Positions 14,084 to 20,936 of a stretch of 23,866 nt of DNA are shown here, piece by piece (position 1 is the stretch's first letter; the number at the start of each line of letters is the position of its first letter). The notes beneath the pieces were generated by a model, which saw only the letters and a list, made by a program, of their open reading frames with translations, did not search any database and was not told the DNA's origin. A program made the translations under genes and the position numbers. Source of the DNA: Collinsella sp. (GTDB taxonomy: Bacteria; Actinomycetota; Coriobacteriia; Coriobacteriales; Coriobacteriaceae); the NCBI GenBank assembly GCA_018376905.1, contig JAHAAK010000034.1:1-23866 (forward strand), read 5' to 3'.

Positions 14084-14632
14084 ATGAAATACCTCATCGC
14101 TTCCGACATTCACGGCTCGGCATATTGGACCGAGCGCCTCTGCACCGCCATCGAATCCGAGCAGCCCGACCGTATTGTGCTGCTAGGCGACCTGCTCTAC
14201 CACGGCCCGCGCAACGACCTGCCGCGCGACTACGCTCCCAAGCGTGTGATTCCGCTGCTCAACGCCCTAGCCGACCGCATCATTGCGGTGCGCGGCAACT
14301 GTGACGCCGAGGTCGACCAGATGGTCCTCGACTTTCCCGTCATGGCCGACTACGCCACGCTGTTCGATGAGGCCGGCCGCGAGCTGTTCCTGACGCACGG
14401 CCACGTCTTTGGCGCCGGCATGCACAACAGCGTCGACCACGCGCCCGCGCTGCCCGAGGGTTCCGCGCTCGTCTACGGTCACACGCACATCAAGGTTAAC
14501 GAGGTAAGCGAGGCGCACCCGGGCCTGTGGCTCTTCAACCCCGGCAGCGTGAGCATCCCCAAGGACGGCACGCACAGCTACGGCATCTACGAGGGCGGCG
14601 CGTTCCGCCACGTGATCCTGGAGGAGGACTAA
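14084..14632 (+). CDS. yfcE: YfcE-family metallophosphodiesterase
   Basis: A 182-residue calcineurin-like phosphoesterase of the MJ0936/YfcE family, which cleaves phosphodiesters using two metal ions in the cytoplasm. The metal ligands can be placed: Asp8 and His10 (ASDIHG), Asp36 (LLGDLLYHGP), Asn72 (VRGNCD), His105 (LTHGH) and the GHTH pair at 133 and 135. The NPGS motif (LFNPGSVSIPKDG) near the C-terminus is typical. The physiological substrate of this family is unknown. The ribosome site GAAAGGA precedes the ATG, and mazG begins 2 bases after the stop. Confidence 0.92.
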   Translation: MKYLIASDIHGSAYWTERLCTAIESEQPDRIVLLGDLLYHGPRNDLPRDYAPKRVIPLLNALADRIIAVRGNCDAEVDQMVLDFPVMADYATLFDEAGRELFLTHGHVFGAGMHNSVDHAPALPEGSALVYGHTHIKVNEVSEAHPGLWLFNPGSVSIPKDGTHSYGIYEGGAFRHVILEED

Positions 14633-14634
14633 CC

Positions 14635-15495
14635 ATGGCGCAGCACATGGCTCAGCAAAATGACGAGGGCTCGCGCGACCTGTCCACGCTGGTCGACGCG
14701 TCGGCCGAGCTGCAGCATCTGGTGCAGACCATCTGGCGCCTACGCCAGCCCGACGGCTGTCCGTGGGACCGCGAGCAGACACACCGCAGCATTGGCAAGA
14801 ACATGATCGAGGAGGCCTATGAGGCGCTCGACTGCATCGAGGCCGACGACGCGGCACACCTTCGCGAGGAGCTGGGCGACGTGCTCATGCAGGTGGTGCT
14901 GCATGCGCAGATTGCGGCGGACGCCGGCGAGTTTACGCTGGCCGACGTGGCGCGCGATATCGACGCCAAGCTCATTCGCCGCCACCCGCATGTGTTTGGC
15001 GATGCGGATGCCGACAACCCCGACGAGGTGCTCAAGATTTGGGACGAGGTCAAGCTTGCCGAGAAGGCTGCCAAGGACAAGGCTGTGGCGGCGGGCGAGG
15101 CTGCGCCCGAAGGCCTGCTCGACGGCGTGCCCACGCACCTGCCGGCGCTGATGCAAGCTCAGAAGGTGTCGCGCAAGGCGGCGGCCGTGGGCTTTGAGTG
15201 GGAGACGGTCCAGGATGTGTGGGACGAGGTCGCCGAGGAGCGTGCCGAGTTTGAGGCCGAGGCGCCCGGCTCGCCCGAGCGCGAGATGGAATTTGGCGAC
15301 CTGCTCTTTGCCCTAGTCAACGTCGCGCGCAAAGAGGGGATTGACGCCGAGAGCGCCCTGCGCGCGAGCACGGCCAAGTTCCGCCGTCGCTGGGCTGCGA
15401 TGGAGCAGATGGCGGCCAACGCCCATGTGGATCTGGCTGAGCTTTCGACCCACGGCCTCAACGACCTGTGGGATGCCGCAAAGGCGGAGGAGTAA
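14635..15495 (+). CDS. mazG: Nucleoside triphosphate pyrophosphohydrolase MazG
   Basis: A 286-residue cytoplasmic house-cleaning enzyme that converts NTPs to NMPs and pyrophosphate. The first MazG domain has CPWDREQTHRSI (42-53), EEAYEALD (59-66) and EELGDVLMQVVLHAQIA (78-94). The second, beginning after a linker of about 20 residues rich in Ala and Lys, has KVSRKAAAVGFEWE and EMEFGDLLFALVNVAR. This two-domain layout is that of E. coli MazG. The ATG at 14635 is used because GGAGGAG sits just upstream at the end of yfcE. A terminator follows at 15500. Confidence 0.93.
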   Translation: MAQHMAQQNDEGSRDLSTLVDASAELQHLVQTIWRLRQPDGCPWDREQTHRSIGKNMIEEAYEALDCIEADDAAHLREELGDVLMQVVLHAQIAADAGEFTLADVARDIDAKLIRRHPHVFGDADADNPDEVLKIWDEVKLAEKAAKDKAVAAGEAAPEGLLDGVPTHLPALMQAQKVSRKAAAVGFEWETVQDVWDEVAEERAEFEAEAPGSPEREMEFGDLLFALVNVARKEGIDAESALRASTAKFRRRWAAMEQMAANAHVDLAELSTHGLNDLWDAAKAEE

Positions 15496-15499
15496 GACT

Positions 15500-15545
15500 G
15501 CGGGAACGACGGGCTGACACGCCTCATCGTTCCTGCTAAATTTTT
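15500..15545 (+). terminator. Terminator after mazG
   Basis: A 10-bp stem (GCGGGAACGA with TCGTTCCTGC, one G-U pair) and a 17-base loop is followed by TAAATTTTT. It lies 4 bases after the mazG stop, separating this group from enolase. The loop is long and the T-run slightly displaced, so efficiency is uncertain. Confidence 0.6.
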
Positions 15546-15685
15546 CGAAAATCAAGTGTATCCCTCGGCTAACTTAGGGCATAATGCAAAAAGTGCGACA
15601 TGGCTAACTTACGGAGACGCACCGACGGTGCACGGTCAGCCGGTCGCCAAGCATTCAACCCGTTTCCAAGTGAGAGGGAGACAAC

Positions 15686-16975
15686 ATGAGTGATATTTTG
15701 GACGTCTACGGTCGCGAGGTGCTCGACAGCCGCGGCAATCCCACCGTCGAGGTCGAGGTCGTGCTCGAGGACGGCAGCTTTGGCCGCGCAATGGTGCCTT
15801 CGGGTGCTTCGACCGGCGCCTTTGAGGCCTGCGAGCTGCGCGATGGCGACAAGAGCCGCTACCTGGGCAAGGGCGTCTCGCAGGCCGTCGAGCACGTCAA
15901 TAACGAGTGCGCCAACGCCGTCGTGGGCCTCGACGCCTTCGATCAGCGCGCCGTCGATGCCGCGCTGATTGCCGCGGACGGTACCCCCAACAAGACCAAG
16001 CTCGGTGCCAACGCCATCCTGGGCGTGTCGCTGGCCGTCGCCCGCGCCGCTGCCGAGTCGGCGGGTCTTTCGCTGTACCAGTACCTGGGCGGCGTCAACG
16101 CCCATCTGCTGCCCACGCCCATGATGAACATCCTCAACGGCGGCGTGCATGCCGACAATAACGTCGACTTCCAGGAGTTCATGATCATGCCGGTGGGCGC
16201 CCCGAGCTTTGCCGAGGGCCTGCGTTGGTGCGCCGAGGTCTATCACACCCTCAAGGGCGTGCTGCACGAGGCCGGCCTGGGCGGCGGCGTGGGCGACGAG
16301 GGCGGCTTTGCGCCCAACCTCAAGACCAATGCCGAGCCGTTCGAGTACATTACCAAGGCCGTCGAGAAGGCTGGCTTTAAGCCCGGCGTCGACTTCATGT
16401 ACGCCATGGACCCGGCCTCGACCGAGTTCTACAACGCCGAGACCGGCATGTACGAGCTCAAGGGCGAGGGCGTGGAGTACACGAGCGCCCAGATGGTTGA
16501 TTACTGGGAGAAGCTCGTCGACACCTATCCCATCATTTCCATCGAGGACGGCATGGCCGAGGAGGACTGGGACGGTTGGGTTGAGCTTACCCGCCGCATT
16601 GGCAACAAGGTGCAGCTCGTAGGCGACGACCTGTTCGTCACCAACACTGAGCGCCTCAAGAAGGGCATCGAGCTGGGTGCCGCCAACGCGATCCTGGTCA
16701 AGGTCAATCAGATCGGCACGCTCACCGAGTCGCTCGAGGCCATCGAGACCGCCAAGGAGGCCGGTTACGCCTGCATCGTGAGCCACCGCTCCGGCGAGAC
16801 CGAGGATTCCACGATCGCCGACCTGGTCGTGGGCGTCAATGCCGGCCAGATCAAGTCGGGCGCCCCGTGCCGCAGCGACCGTATCGCCAAGTACAACCAG
16901 CTCATTCGCATCGAGGACGAGCTCGAGGGCAGCGCGCGCTACGCCGGCAAGGCCGCGTTCTACAACATTCGCTAA
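15686..16975 (+). CDS. eno: Enolase
   Basis: A 429-residue cytoplasmic glycolytic enzyme converting 2-phosphoglycerate to phosphoenolpyruvate, which also feeds the PTS systems in this window. All catalytic residues align: Glu164, Glu205 (GDEGGFAPN), Lys339 (LVKVNQ), His367 (SHRSGETED) and Lys390; the magnesium ligands are Asp241, Glu287 and Asp314. The length is normal. AGAGGGAG precedes the ATG. The 190-base upstream region holds a possible -10 hexamer CATAAT at 15580-15585 but no clear -35, so a promoter there is likely but not precisely placed. It has its own downstream terminator, so it is probably transcribed alone. Confidence 0.98.
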   Translation: MSDILDVYGREVLDSRGNPTVEVEVVLEDGSFGRAMVPSGASTGAFEACELRDGDKSRYLGKGVSQAVEHVNNECANAVVGLDAFDQRAVDAALIAADGTPNKTKLGANAILGVSLAVARAAAESAGLSLYQYLGGVNAHLLPTPMMNILNGGVHADNNVDFQEFMIMPVGAPSFAEGLRWCAEVYHTLKGVLHEAGLGGGVGDEGGFAPNLKTNAEPFEYITKAVEKAGFKPGVDFMYAMDPASTEFYNAETGMYELKGEGVEYTSAQMVDYWEKLVDTYPIISIEDGMAEEDWDGWVELTRRIGNKVQLVGDDLFVTNTERLKKGIELGAANAILVKVNQIGTLTESLEAIETAKEAGYACIVSHRSGETEDSTIADLVVGVNAGQIKSGAPCRSDRIAKYNQLIRIEDELEGSARYAGKAAFYNIR

Positions 16976-17047
16976 ACGGGCGAATTTGGCGAGGGGGAGG
17001 CTGACTCGGTTCCGCCCCGCCTTGGCTGGATGCTGCAAAGCGCCATG

Positions 17048-17079
17048 GGCGCTGGGCCATATGGCTCAGCGCCTTTTTT
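17048..17079 (+). terminator. Terminator after enolase
   Basis: A near-perfect 26-base palindrome (GGCGCTGGGCCAT with ATGGCTCAGCGCC, one G-U pair) is followed by TTTTTT. It lies 72 bases after the eno stop, a strong intrinsic terminator. Confidence 0.9.
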
Positions 17080-17118
17080 ATGTCGAGCAAAGGCTGGCGA
17101 AGGCGGTGCGGGTGCTCG

Positions 17119-17127
17119 TGCTATAAC
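17119..17127 (+). promoter_or_regulatory. Likely extended -10 promoter for the DivIC-like gene
   Basis: TGCTATAAC contains an extended -10 (TGn) plus TATAAC, 43 bases before the start codon and just after the eno terminator. No good -35 hexamer is visible, which extended -10 promoters tolerate. Confidence 0.45.
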
Positions 17128-17170
17128 TAAAGGACTTAGCGCAAACAAACCTCAACCGCACAAGGCGCAC

Positions 17171-17932
17171 ATGGATCAGATTTACGACAACAGGTACTAT
17201 TCCGCCGGTTCGCGCGAGCCGTCGCCTCGCCGTGCGCGCACGGTGCAGCTCGGTGGGTCCGCCTACGCCGGCGTCGACCGCTCCACGCAGCGCCCGACAA
17301 GTACCTCGCGCCCCAATGCTCAATCGAATACTTCGACAGATGGACCGGTGCGCCCGGCACGTTCGTCGCATGCGTCGCGTCCCTCGACTCAGGCACACGA
17401 CAAATCGAGCAGGCCCTCGAACCGTTTTTCGGGCTCGGACTTTATGCGCTACGCCAACGACAACGCGGTGGTCAAGGCGATCTATGACTTTACGCATGGC
17501 TCTCTGCGTCCGCTGTTTATCGGTATCGTGGTGGCGCTGGTGCTCGTGAGCCTGTATTTTCCCGTGCGCGATCTGTACGTGGCAAAGCGTTCGAGCGATA
17601 TCTTGGCCAAGCAGGTCGAGATTCGCCAGCAATACAATGATGAGCTGCAAAAAAGCGTCGACAAGCTGCTCTCGGAGGAGGGTATCAAGGACGCGGCGTC
17701 CGAGGACCTGGGCCTGGTGATGCCCGGCGAGAAGAAGATTGACGTGCTAGGCTTGGACGACGATTCGGACTCGTCGTCGAGCAAAAAGTCCTCAAACGCC
17801 AAGAAGGCCAGCGAAGTGGCCAAGGAAATCGGAGAAGTCGGCAAGGACGCGCCGTGGTATATCCAGGCGCTCGACATGCTGTTTGGGTTTAACGGCGTCG
17901 AGGGCCAGACGGTCGTGTCCAACGGCAAATAG
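17171..17932 (+). CDS. DivIC/FtsB-like septum formation initiator with disordered N-terminus
   Basis: A 253-residue single-pass membrane protein. Residues 1-90 are polar, basic and rich in Ser, Thr, Pro and Arg, thus probably disordered in the cytoplasm. A membrane helix spans about 114-132 (PLFIGIVVALVLVSLYFPV), followed by a coiled-coil of about 138-170 (ILAKQVEIRQQYNDELQK) and the short EDLGLVMPGE segment expected of DivIC/FtsB proteins. The C-terminus adds a Ser/Asp/Lys-rich stretch (about 195-220) and an amphipathic end. Members of this family bridge FtsL and FtsQ at the division septum. The ATG at 17171 has only AAGG as ribosome site, but earlier in-frame starts lie in the eno terminator. 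The Ppx/GppA gene follows after 20 bases, the same pairing (DivIC, then Ppx/GppA, near enolase) known from other Actinobacteria. Confidence 0.75.
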   Translation: MDQIYDNRYYSAGSREPSPRRARTVQLGGSAYAGVDRSTQRPTSTSRPNAQSNTSTDGPVRPARSSHASRPSTQAHDKSSRPSNRFSGSDFMRYANDNAVVKAIYDFTHGSLRPLFIGIVVALVLVSLYFPVRDLYVAKRSSDILAKQVEIRQQYNDELQKSVDKLLSEEGIKDAASEDLGLVMPGEKKIDVLGLDDDSDSSSSKKSSNAKKASEVAKEIGEVGKDAPWYIQALDMLFGFNGVEGQTVVSNGK

Positions 17933-17952
17933 CGCCCGGAGGGGAGCCCGCA

Positions 17953-18954
17953 ATGACAAATTGCAAACGCTATAAGGTAGCCGCGATCGACCTGGGGACG
18001 GTGTCGTCGCGACTGGTGCTGGCGCAGGTCGAGGCCGGGGCAATCGTGGAATCGTCCAAGCATACCGAGATTACCGACCTGGGCGAGGGCGTGGACGCGA
18101 CGGGGCGCTTCTGCGAGGCGGCGGTCGAGCGCGTGCTCGCTGCGTGCCGTACGTTTGTGGACGAGGCGCGCGCCTTTGGGGCCGTGTGCGTCTGCACCAC
18201 GTGCACGAGTGCCGCGCGCGATGCGTCCAATGCCGCGTTGCTGCTGGATGGCCTGCGCGAGTTGGGGCTCGAACCACAGGTGATTCCGGGTGAGGTCGAG
18301 GCGCGCCTGACATTTTTTGGCGTGGCGCACGACTTTGCCGGCGAGCGCATCATCGTCGCGGATTCGGGCGGCGGCTCCACGGAGCTCGCGACGGGCGTAT
18401 ACGCTCCGGAGCGCAGCGTCTTTGCGCTGGAGGGAACGCGCTCGCTGGACATCGGTTGCCGTCGCGTGACGGAGCGCTTTTTCTCCGCGCTGCCGCCCGC
18501 GGATGGCGAGCTTGCTGCCGCTGCCGCGTGGGCAGGCGAGCAGTTCGCCGCCTATTTTGAGGGCCTGCCGAGCAATTTTGAGCGTGCAGAGCGCCTGGTC
18601 GCCGTGGGCGGCACCGTCACCACGCTCGTGGCACTCGTTCACGAGCTGGAACCGTACGATTCGAGCTTTGTGCACCTACGCGAGCTGTCGCTGGAGCAGG
18701 TCTCGGCCGCTATCGAGCACATGTCTGTGTTGGACGCGGAAGGCATCGCCGCGCTACCGGGTGTACAGCCCAAACGCGCGGGCGTGATCTTGGCCGGTGC
18801 CGTGGTAATTCGCGAGCTCATGCGCGCCGGTGGCTACAAGACGCTCACTGTAAGCGAGAACAGCCTACTTGCCGGCATGGCCGCCACCATCAACGAGGCT
18901 CTCGACGGCGCCGCCCCCACCATCGCCTGGACCCCGAGTCTGAGCGCCCTTTAA
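17953..18954 (+). CDS. Ppx/GppA-family exopolyphosphatase/pppGpp phosphatase
   Basis: A 333-residue ASKHA-fold phosphatase that removes terminal phosphate from polyphosphate and/or converts pppGpp to ppGpp. It has the N-terminal phosphate loop AAIDLGTVSSRLVL (10-23), the catalytic Glu region IPGEVEARLTFFG (111-123), the second loop VADSGGGSTEL (135-145) and VAVGGTVTTL. It is of the short actinobacterial type (about 310-340 residues) without the C-terminal HD domain of E. coli Ppx. Short forms differ in preference for short- or long-chain polyphosphate; sequence alone does not settle it. CGGAGGGGAG precedes the ATG. It is probably co-transcribed with the DivIC-like gene. Confidence 0.9.
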   Translation: MTNCKRYKVAAIDLGTVSSRLVLAQVEAGAIVESSKHTEITDLGEGVDATGRFCEAAVERVLAACRTFVDEARAFGAVCVCTTCTSAARDASNAALLLDGLRELGLEPQVIPGEVEARLTFFGVAHDFAGERIIVADSGGGSTELATGVYAPERSVFALEGTRSLDIGCRRVTERFFSALPPADGELAAAAAWAGEQFAAYFEGLPSNFERAERLVAVGGTVTTLVALVHELEPYDSSFVHLRELSLEQVSAAIEHMSVLDAEGIAALPGVQPKRAGVILAGAVVIRELMRAGGYKTLTVSENSLLAGMAATINEALDGAAPTIAWTPSLSAL

Positions 18955-18967
18955 CCGTCTCCCTCTG

Positions 18968-19034
18968 AGTTGCGGTGAAATAGTTCCTAAATGGGCCGGT
19001 AAACGGTATAAACAGGATCTATTCCACCGCAACT
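18968..19034 (+). repeat. Inverted repeat with 16-bp arms after the Ppx/GppA gene
   Basis: AGTTGCGGTGAAATAG (18968-18983) and CTATTCCACCGCAACT (19019-19034) are reverse complements at 15 of 16 positions, with a 35-base spacer. It begins 13 bases after the Ppx/GppA stop. There is no T-tract after the right arm, so it is not a typical terminator. Confidence 0.8.
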
Positions 19035-19092
19035 TCTAAGGGGCCGAAGCAGTCTTTTTAGCTCGTCCTAAATTAGCTGACTTTCTGAAGCG

Positions 19093-19232
19093 CGGGGCGG
19101 TGGGACGTCTGCGTATTTGCTGCGCAAATACGCACCGGCTTCGGACGCCTGCCGGCGCCCTCGCCGGCTCGCTGCGGACGCTGCGCGTCCGCTTGACGCT
19201 CGCCCCTTCGCGGGTTCGAGCCCCACCGGCAT
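19093..19232. other. GC-rich structured non-coding segment with tRNA-like edges
   Basis: No gene was recognised between 18955 and 19284. This part contains stacked hairpins: TGCGTATTTG with CAAATACGCA (about 19110-19134, 10 bp), GCCGGC repeats near 19150-19168, and GCGGACGC with its partner near 19173-19191. At the left edge GGGGCGGTGGGAC repeats the 3' part of the nearby tRNA-Leu in the same orientation. At the right edge GCGGGTTCGAGCCCCACC (19210-19227) looks like a tRNA T-arm on the plus strand. A full tRNA fold cannot be built, as no D-arm or usable anticodon loop is seen. It may be a tRNA remnant or a repeat element. Confidence 0.45.
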
Positions 19233-19234
19233 CT

Positions 19235-19273
19235 AAAAGAAACGAGCCCGCGTCCCTTGGGGACACGGGCTCG
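19235..19273 (-). terminator. Terminator of tRNA-Leu
   Basis: Read on the minus strand, CGAGCCCG...GTCC pairs with GGAC...CGGGCTCG (8 + 4 bp with one mismatch), followed by TTTCTTTT. It starts 12 bases after the tRNA 3' end. Confidence 0.8.
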
Positions 19274-19284
19274 AAAGCTCCATA

Positions 19285-19369
19285 TGGTAGGGGCGGTGGG
19301 ACTCGAACCCACAATCCTTGCGGCGAGAGATTTTAAGTCTCCTGCGTATGCCAATTCCGCCACGCCCCC
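19285..19369 (-). tRNA. tRNA-Leu (anticodon UAA), CCA encoded
   Basis: On the minus strand the acceptor 5' arm GGGGGCG pairs with CGCCCCT (first pair G-U), followed by A and CCA. The D-arm region GCGGAATTGGCATACGC, anticodon arm GGAGA-CTTAAAA-TCTCT (anticodon TAA, at 19333-19335), a long class-II variable arm and T-arm GTGGGTTCGAGTCCCAC are all visible. The length is 85 with CCA, right for leucine tRNA. It reads UUA, a rare codon in this GC-rich genome. Confidence 0.95.
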
Positions 19370-19400
19370 GTGAGACTAGAAGTCTAGCACAAGCCGTCCG

Positions 19401-20024
19401 TTACGCGTTGACGGCCATCGAGTGTTGGCCCGACTTCTCCAGGAACTCCTGGAACTTGGCTTCGTCGCCCTTGTTTTGGTACTGCAGGGCCAGCAGGTAT
19501 TCCAGGCGGCAGCTCTTGACCTTGTCGTCACCGGCCTCCTTGAGCATGCGCTCCAGCTCGGGAATGTCGTTGTGGCGCTTCAAGATCATCGTGTCGTACA
19601 TCAGCTGGCATTCGTGTGCGACTGCCTCGGCCTGACCGCCCTCAAAGCCCTTGATCTCGTGCAGGAGCTCCTTGGATTTTTTGCGGTCCTCCTGGCCAAC
19701 GTAGTAGTTAAAGGCCTTAATCACCAGGTCGACGCGCTGCATCTTGGGCAGATTGAGTCCCAGCAGCAAATCGAACATCTCGTCGGCGCGCTTGTGGTCC
19801 TCGCGCAGCAGATAGGAGTTCAGGCGCAGGTAGTCGCGGTTGTAGCGCGGGTACAGCATGCTGGTGAGTTTGCCATCGAGCAAACGATCGAACTCGTCCC
19901 ACTGCTTGGCAGCCATAAGCTGTTGCAGGCGCTTAAACGTGGTGCGTTTTTTTACGCTAAAGAACACCGATATGGCGATACAAATAATGACGACGGCGGT
20001 CCAGAGGGTGCGGGAATCGGGCAT
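19401..20024 (-). CDS. Membrane-anchored helical-repeat (TPR-like) protein of unknown function
   Basis: A 207-residue protein that I cannot assign to a named family. Residues about 7-24 (LWTAVVIICIAISVFFSV) form one membrane helix, followed by basic KKRTTFKR, so the bulk is probably cytoplasmic. The remainder is helical with pairs of helices in the style of TPR repeats (for example QWDEFDRLLDGKL, DYLRLNSYLLREDHKRADEM, AVAHECQLMYDTMIL, LEYLLALQYQNKGDEAKF). It may be a scaffold that holds partner proteins at the membrane; no catalytic motif is seen. AAGGA lies 8 bases before the ATG, and a TATAAT promoter lies just upstream. It is convergent to the Ppx/GppA side, with tRNA-Leu following on the same strand. 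Confidence 0.8.
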   Translation of the reverse strand: MPDSRTLWTAVVIICIAISVFFSVKKRTTFKRLQQLMAAKQWDEFDRLLDGKLTSMLYPRYNRDYLRLNSYLLREDHKRADEMFDLLLGLNLPKMQRVDLVIKAFNYYVGQEDRKKSKELLHEIKGFEGGQAEAVAHECQLMYDTMILKRHNDIPELERMLKEAGDDKVKSCRLEYLLALQYQNKGDEAKFQEFLEKSGQHSMAVNA

Positions 20025-20079
20025 ATTAGGGTCCTTAGTCGCTCATAAAGCGAGCGGTATGACAACACGTACTAGATGT

Positions 20080-20109
20080 ATTATACGCAGCGCGCAAGCA
20101 AACTGGCAT
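20080..20109 (-). promoter_or_regulatory. Promoter for the helical-repeat gene
   Basis: On the minus strand there is a perfect TATAAT (20080-20085) with ATGCCA as -35 (20104-20109) at 18-base spacing. The expected transcript start is about 50 bases before the start codon at 20024. Confidence 0.55.
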
Positions 20110-20187
20110 AAAAGCTCATCGAGGCTGAGTGCCATCGCTCGCTGCGGTACACTTACCTAAAGTAAACCACGAAGGGAGACATTACCT

Positions 20188-20475
20188 ATGAAGAAGATCG
20201 TTTTGGCTTGCGGTGCTGGCGCTGCTACTTCCACGCTCGTTGCCCAGAAGGTCGCTACCCTGCTCGACGCCAACGGTTACGCCGACAAGTACGAGATCGT
20301 GCAGTGCGCCATCTCCGAGGCCAAGGACGTTTGCGACGAGGGCGCCGACCTGCTGATCGCCACCACCGTTGCCCCCGAGGGCCTCACCTGCCCGTACGTG
20401 AGCGGTGTGCCCTTCATGACCGGCATGAACCGCGTCGCCGCCGAGAAGGCCGTCCTCGACGTCATGGCTCAGTAG
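20188..20475 (+). CDS. Orphan PTS EIIB, galactitol/lactose-like fold
   Basis: A 95-residue cytoplasmic IIB of the galactitol (GatB) type. The phosphocysteine loop ACGAGAATST begins at residue 7, with Cys8 the phosphate acceptor. The remaining pattern (VQCAISEAKDVCDEGADLLIATT, then a Pro/Gly-rich turn and GMNRVAAEKAVLDVM) fits the family. No matching IIA or IIC is in the window. It has AAGGGAGA ahead of the ATG and possible -10 bases TACACT at 20148-20153. The VOC gene begins 11 bases after its stop. Either it serves permease parts encoded elsewhere, or it has a signalling role; the sequence does not decide. Confidence 0.88.
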   Translation: MKKIVLACGAGAATSTLVAQKVATLLDANGYADKYEIVQCAISEAKDVCDEGADLLIATTVAPEGLTCPYVSGVPFMTGMNRVAAEKAVLDVMAQ

Positions 20476-20486
20476 GCGCTGACTGT

Positions 20487-20861
20487 ATGAGTGAGCAGAA
20501 CGCCAATCCGGTCGAGCTCTTTGGTATGCGCGTTGCCCATGTGGGCATTAACGCCGCCAACCCGGCAGACGCCTTGGAGATCGCGGAGCTGTTCTCGACG
20601 ATGATGGGTCTGCCCGTTATCGAGACCCCGGTTTCGTACTTTAACGATTCGCTGGTCGAGGTCATGAAGCAGAATGGTCGTGGCACCAAGGGCCACATCG
20701 GCTTTGCCGTCAACGACATTGATGCGGCCGAGAAGTGGTTTGCCGAGCGCGGGCTCGAGGTCAACGAAGAGTCGCGCGCGCTGCTGCCCGACGGTAGCAC
20801 CAAGCTCGTGTACTTTAAGCGCGAGTTCGCCGGTTTCGCCGTGCATCTGTGCCGAGAGTAG
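20487..20861 (+). CDS. VOC (glyoxalase-fold) protein, KDPG-aldolase-tail type
   Basis: A 124-residue protein of the vicinal-oxygen-chelate superfamily. Candidate metal ligands sit at the expected places: His18 (VAHVGI), Glu58 (LVEVMK), His70 (KGHIGF) and His120 (FAVHLC). The stretch GRGTKGHIGFAVNDIDAAEKWFAERGLEVNEES and the ending GFAVHL resemble the C-terminal VOC domain found fused to some 2-keto-3-deoxy-6-phosphogluconate (KDPG/KHG) aldolases in gut bacteria, here without the aldolase. Function is unknown; a sugar-acid binding or isomerising role next to the PTS IIB is plausible. The ATG at 20487 has a weak ribosome site (AGGCG), so Met14 (20526) is an alternative start. Confidence 0.8.
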   Translation: MSEQNANPVELFGMRVAHVGINAANPADALEIAELFSTMMGLPVIETPVSYFNDSLVEVMKQNGRGTKGHIGFAVNDIDAAEKWFAERGLEVNEESRALLPDGSTKLVYFKREFAGFAVHLCRE

Positions 20862-20885
20862 CGCACAAGCTGCCATAGCTAGCAA

Positions 20886-20920
20886 AAAGGGATAGGGCCG
20901 TGTGGCCCTATCCCTTTATT
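20886..20920. terminator. Bidirectional terminator between the VOC gene and the histidine kinase gene
   Basis: A perfect 14-bp stem (AAAGGGATAGGGCC with GGCCCTATCCCTTT) and GTGT loop. T-runs occur on both sides: TTTATTT on the plus strand and TTTTT on the minus strand. It ends the two convergent transcripts. Confidence 0.92.
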
Positions 20921-20936
20921 TATGCCGAGGGGCTTC

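Noticed and set aside
15569..17038. Long minus-strand open frame opposite enolase
   Set aside because: It mirrors eno codon by codon and shows only repetitive Val/Leu/Gly/Asp composition; enolase on the plus strand has all catalytic residues.
8887..19034. The inverted repeats as a CRISPR array
   Set aside because: They are isolated elements kilobases apart with different sequences; there are no regular direct repeats with spacers and no cas genes.
19150..19231. A second tRNA on the plus strand
   Set aside because: Acceptor-like ends and a T-arm can be drawn, but there is no D-arm, the T-stem has a mismatch and the candidate anticodon loop lacks U33.
19036..19363. Small minus-strand and plus-strand frames across the tRNA-Leu
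   Set aside because: They are translations of the tRNA and its flanking structure (for example the GSSPTAPT-like string typical of tRNA-derived false proteins).
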